Source: 9FT-COMBO-48-23 sp963754385 (GTDB lineage Bacteria > Chloroflexota > Dehalococcoidia > GIF9 > UBA5629). Taken from it: a DNA stretch of 64,000 nt. Where the stretch lies: contig CAVWGE010000001.1 in the NCBI GenBank assembly GCA_963754385.1, forward strand, positions 248,001-312,000, read 5' to 3'. The notes under the pieces are model-generated. The model was not told the DNA's origin and did not search any database. It worked only from the letters and a program-made list of their open reading frames with translations. The position numbers and the translations under genes are program-made. Shown one piece after another: positions 63,506 to 64,000 of the stretch. The first letter of the stretch is position 1; each line of letters begins with the position of its first letter.

Positions 63506-63950
63506 GCAGCTTAAAGAAATCATTGCCGAGTATAGCCAACAAAGATGGCCACTCATCCCTTTATTGCAAAGAATCCAGAATGAGTTCGGGTATATCCCAC
63601 CCCAATCCATCCCAATTCTAGCCAGGGCACTTAGGCTATTCCCTAGCCAGGTGCAGGGTGTCATTTCTTTCTATGAGCAGCTTTATACCCGGCCGCGGGG
63701 AAAAAATATTGTTAGGGTTTGTCGAGGAACGGCTTGCCATGTACGGGGCGGGAAAACAATCTTGAAGCTGGTCAAGAAAAATCTGGGCATCGAAGAAGGT
63801 GAGACGACCCCTGATATGGAATATACCCTGGATACAGTGGCCTGTATCGGCGTCTGCGCGCTGGCCCCTAATGTCGTTATTGGCGATAGGGTCTTCGGGC
63901 ATATGAACCCAAAAAAAATTGAGCACCTGATGAAGAACAGGAACAGATAG
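63468..63950 (+). CDS. NuoE-like 2Fe-2S thioredoxin-fold subunit
   Basis: A 160-residue NADH-dehydrogenase 24-kDa-type subunit. The 2Fe-2S ligands are C85 and C90 in VCRGTACHVRGG and C126 and C130 in ACIGVCALAP. The N-terminal helical part (LIPLLQRIQNEFGYIPPQ) is typical. It overlaps the FdhA-like gene by 38 bases and is followed after one base by the NuoF-like start, so the three genes encode one HydABC/NuoEFG-type complex. It would pass electrons between flavin and the larger subunit. Confidence 0.94.
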   Translation: MAEPIVNAEVNLEQLKEIIAEYSQQRWPLIPLLQRIQNEFGYIPPQSIPILARALRLFPSQVQGVISFYEQLYTRPRGKNIVRVCRGTACHVRGGKTILKLVKKNLGIEEGETTPDMEYTLDTVACIGVCALAPNVVIGDRVFGHMNPKKIEHLMKNRNR

Positions 63951-63951
63951 C

Positions 63952-64000
63952 ATGAAGAAACGACACACTGTGCTTGTTTGTCAAGGAACAGGCTGCATCT
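63952..64000 (+). CDS. NuoF-like subunit, start only
   Basis: The first 16 codons (KKRHTVLVCQGTGCI after the ATG) are present before the window ends. They match the N-terminal thioredoxin-like 2Fe-2S extension found on NuoF/HydB-type flavoprotein subunits, with the first two cysteines visible. The position right after NuoE supports this. The rest, including FMN and NADH sites, lies outside. Confidence 0.8.
   Translation, partial: MKKRHTVLVCQGTGCI

Overview
The window reads as a chromosomal segment from an anaerobic bacterium, most likely a Dehalococcoidia-type member of the Chloroflexota. This is inferred from gene content, not from a marker gene: an aldehyde ferredoxin oxidoreductase, tiny desulforedoxins, stacked class III CoA-transferases, a formate-dehydrogenase-like molybdopterin protein that has lost its catalytic Cys/Sec, a serine recombinase at a tRNA gene, and many TTG/GTG starts. 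No rRNA gene or CRISPR array was seen. Base composition looks moderate by eye, with one clearly GC-richer block at 43.7-48.4 kb.

Layout. (1) 0-17 kb is a catabolic region: a truncated aldehyde ferredoxin oxidoreductase, an aldo/keto reductase, a zinc-ribbon protein with HyuA and HyuB (ATP-dependent hydantoinase/ketone-carboxylase family), an orphan branched-chain-type binding lipoprotein, two crotonase-fold proteins, an acyl-CoA ligase, two desulforedoxin-like peptides, two CaiB/BaiF CoA-transferases and an amidohydrolase. Together they suggest activation of an organic acid or ketone to a CoA ester and further processing; the substrate is unknown. (2) 17-36 kb is mostly housekeeping: a transglutaminase-like protein, nitroreductase, penicillin acylase, DegV, PlsY, PyrE, signal peptidase I, glutamine synthetase, an HdeD-like protein, an MFS exporter and six tRNA genes (Gly, Gln, Leu, Phe, Val, Ala). 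It also holds two relics: an integrase reduced to its DNA-binding half near tRNA-Gly, and the 3' end of trpA.

(3) 35.8-42.3 kb is an integrated element or its remains. A large serine recombinase sits against the 3' end of tRNA-Ala(TGC), and its reading frame runs antisense through the tRNA gene. Behind it lie a helix-turn-helix protein, a divergent promoter region with a perfect palindrome, small DNA-binding/zinc proteins, a catalytic-domain-only tyrosine recombinase carrying a zinc-ribbon insert, and a PD-(D/E)XK nuclease-like protein. The right boundary was not found.

(4) 42.5-57.4 kb is envelope and signalling: a methyltransferase, a GC-rich lipoprotein/ATPase/ATPase/permease operon, an HtrA protease, an Ig-like lipoprotein and a PepSY protein followed by near-identical hairpins, an OmpR-type two-component pair divergent from the PepSY gene, a PAP2 phosphatase, a B12-type radical SAM protein, a DUF4870/HD-GYP fusion and a tautomerase. 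(5) 57.8-64 kb is a likely redox-signalling and electron-transfer locus: a GAF histidine kinase, a NarL-type regulator, a double-receiver protein with a degenerate first receiver, then an FdhA/NuoG-like subunit, a NuoE-like subunit and the start of a NuoF-like subunit.

The observations most worth a second look are the FdhA-like protein with Tyr-Asn where the molybdenum-ligating Cys/Sec and His should be, the recombinase frame running through tRNA-Ala, the zinc-ribbon tyrosine recombinase, and the DUF4870/HD-GYP fusion.
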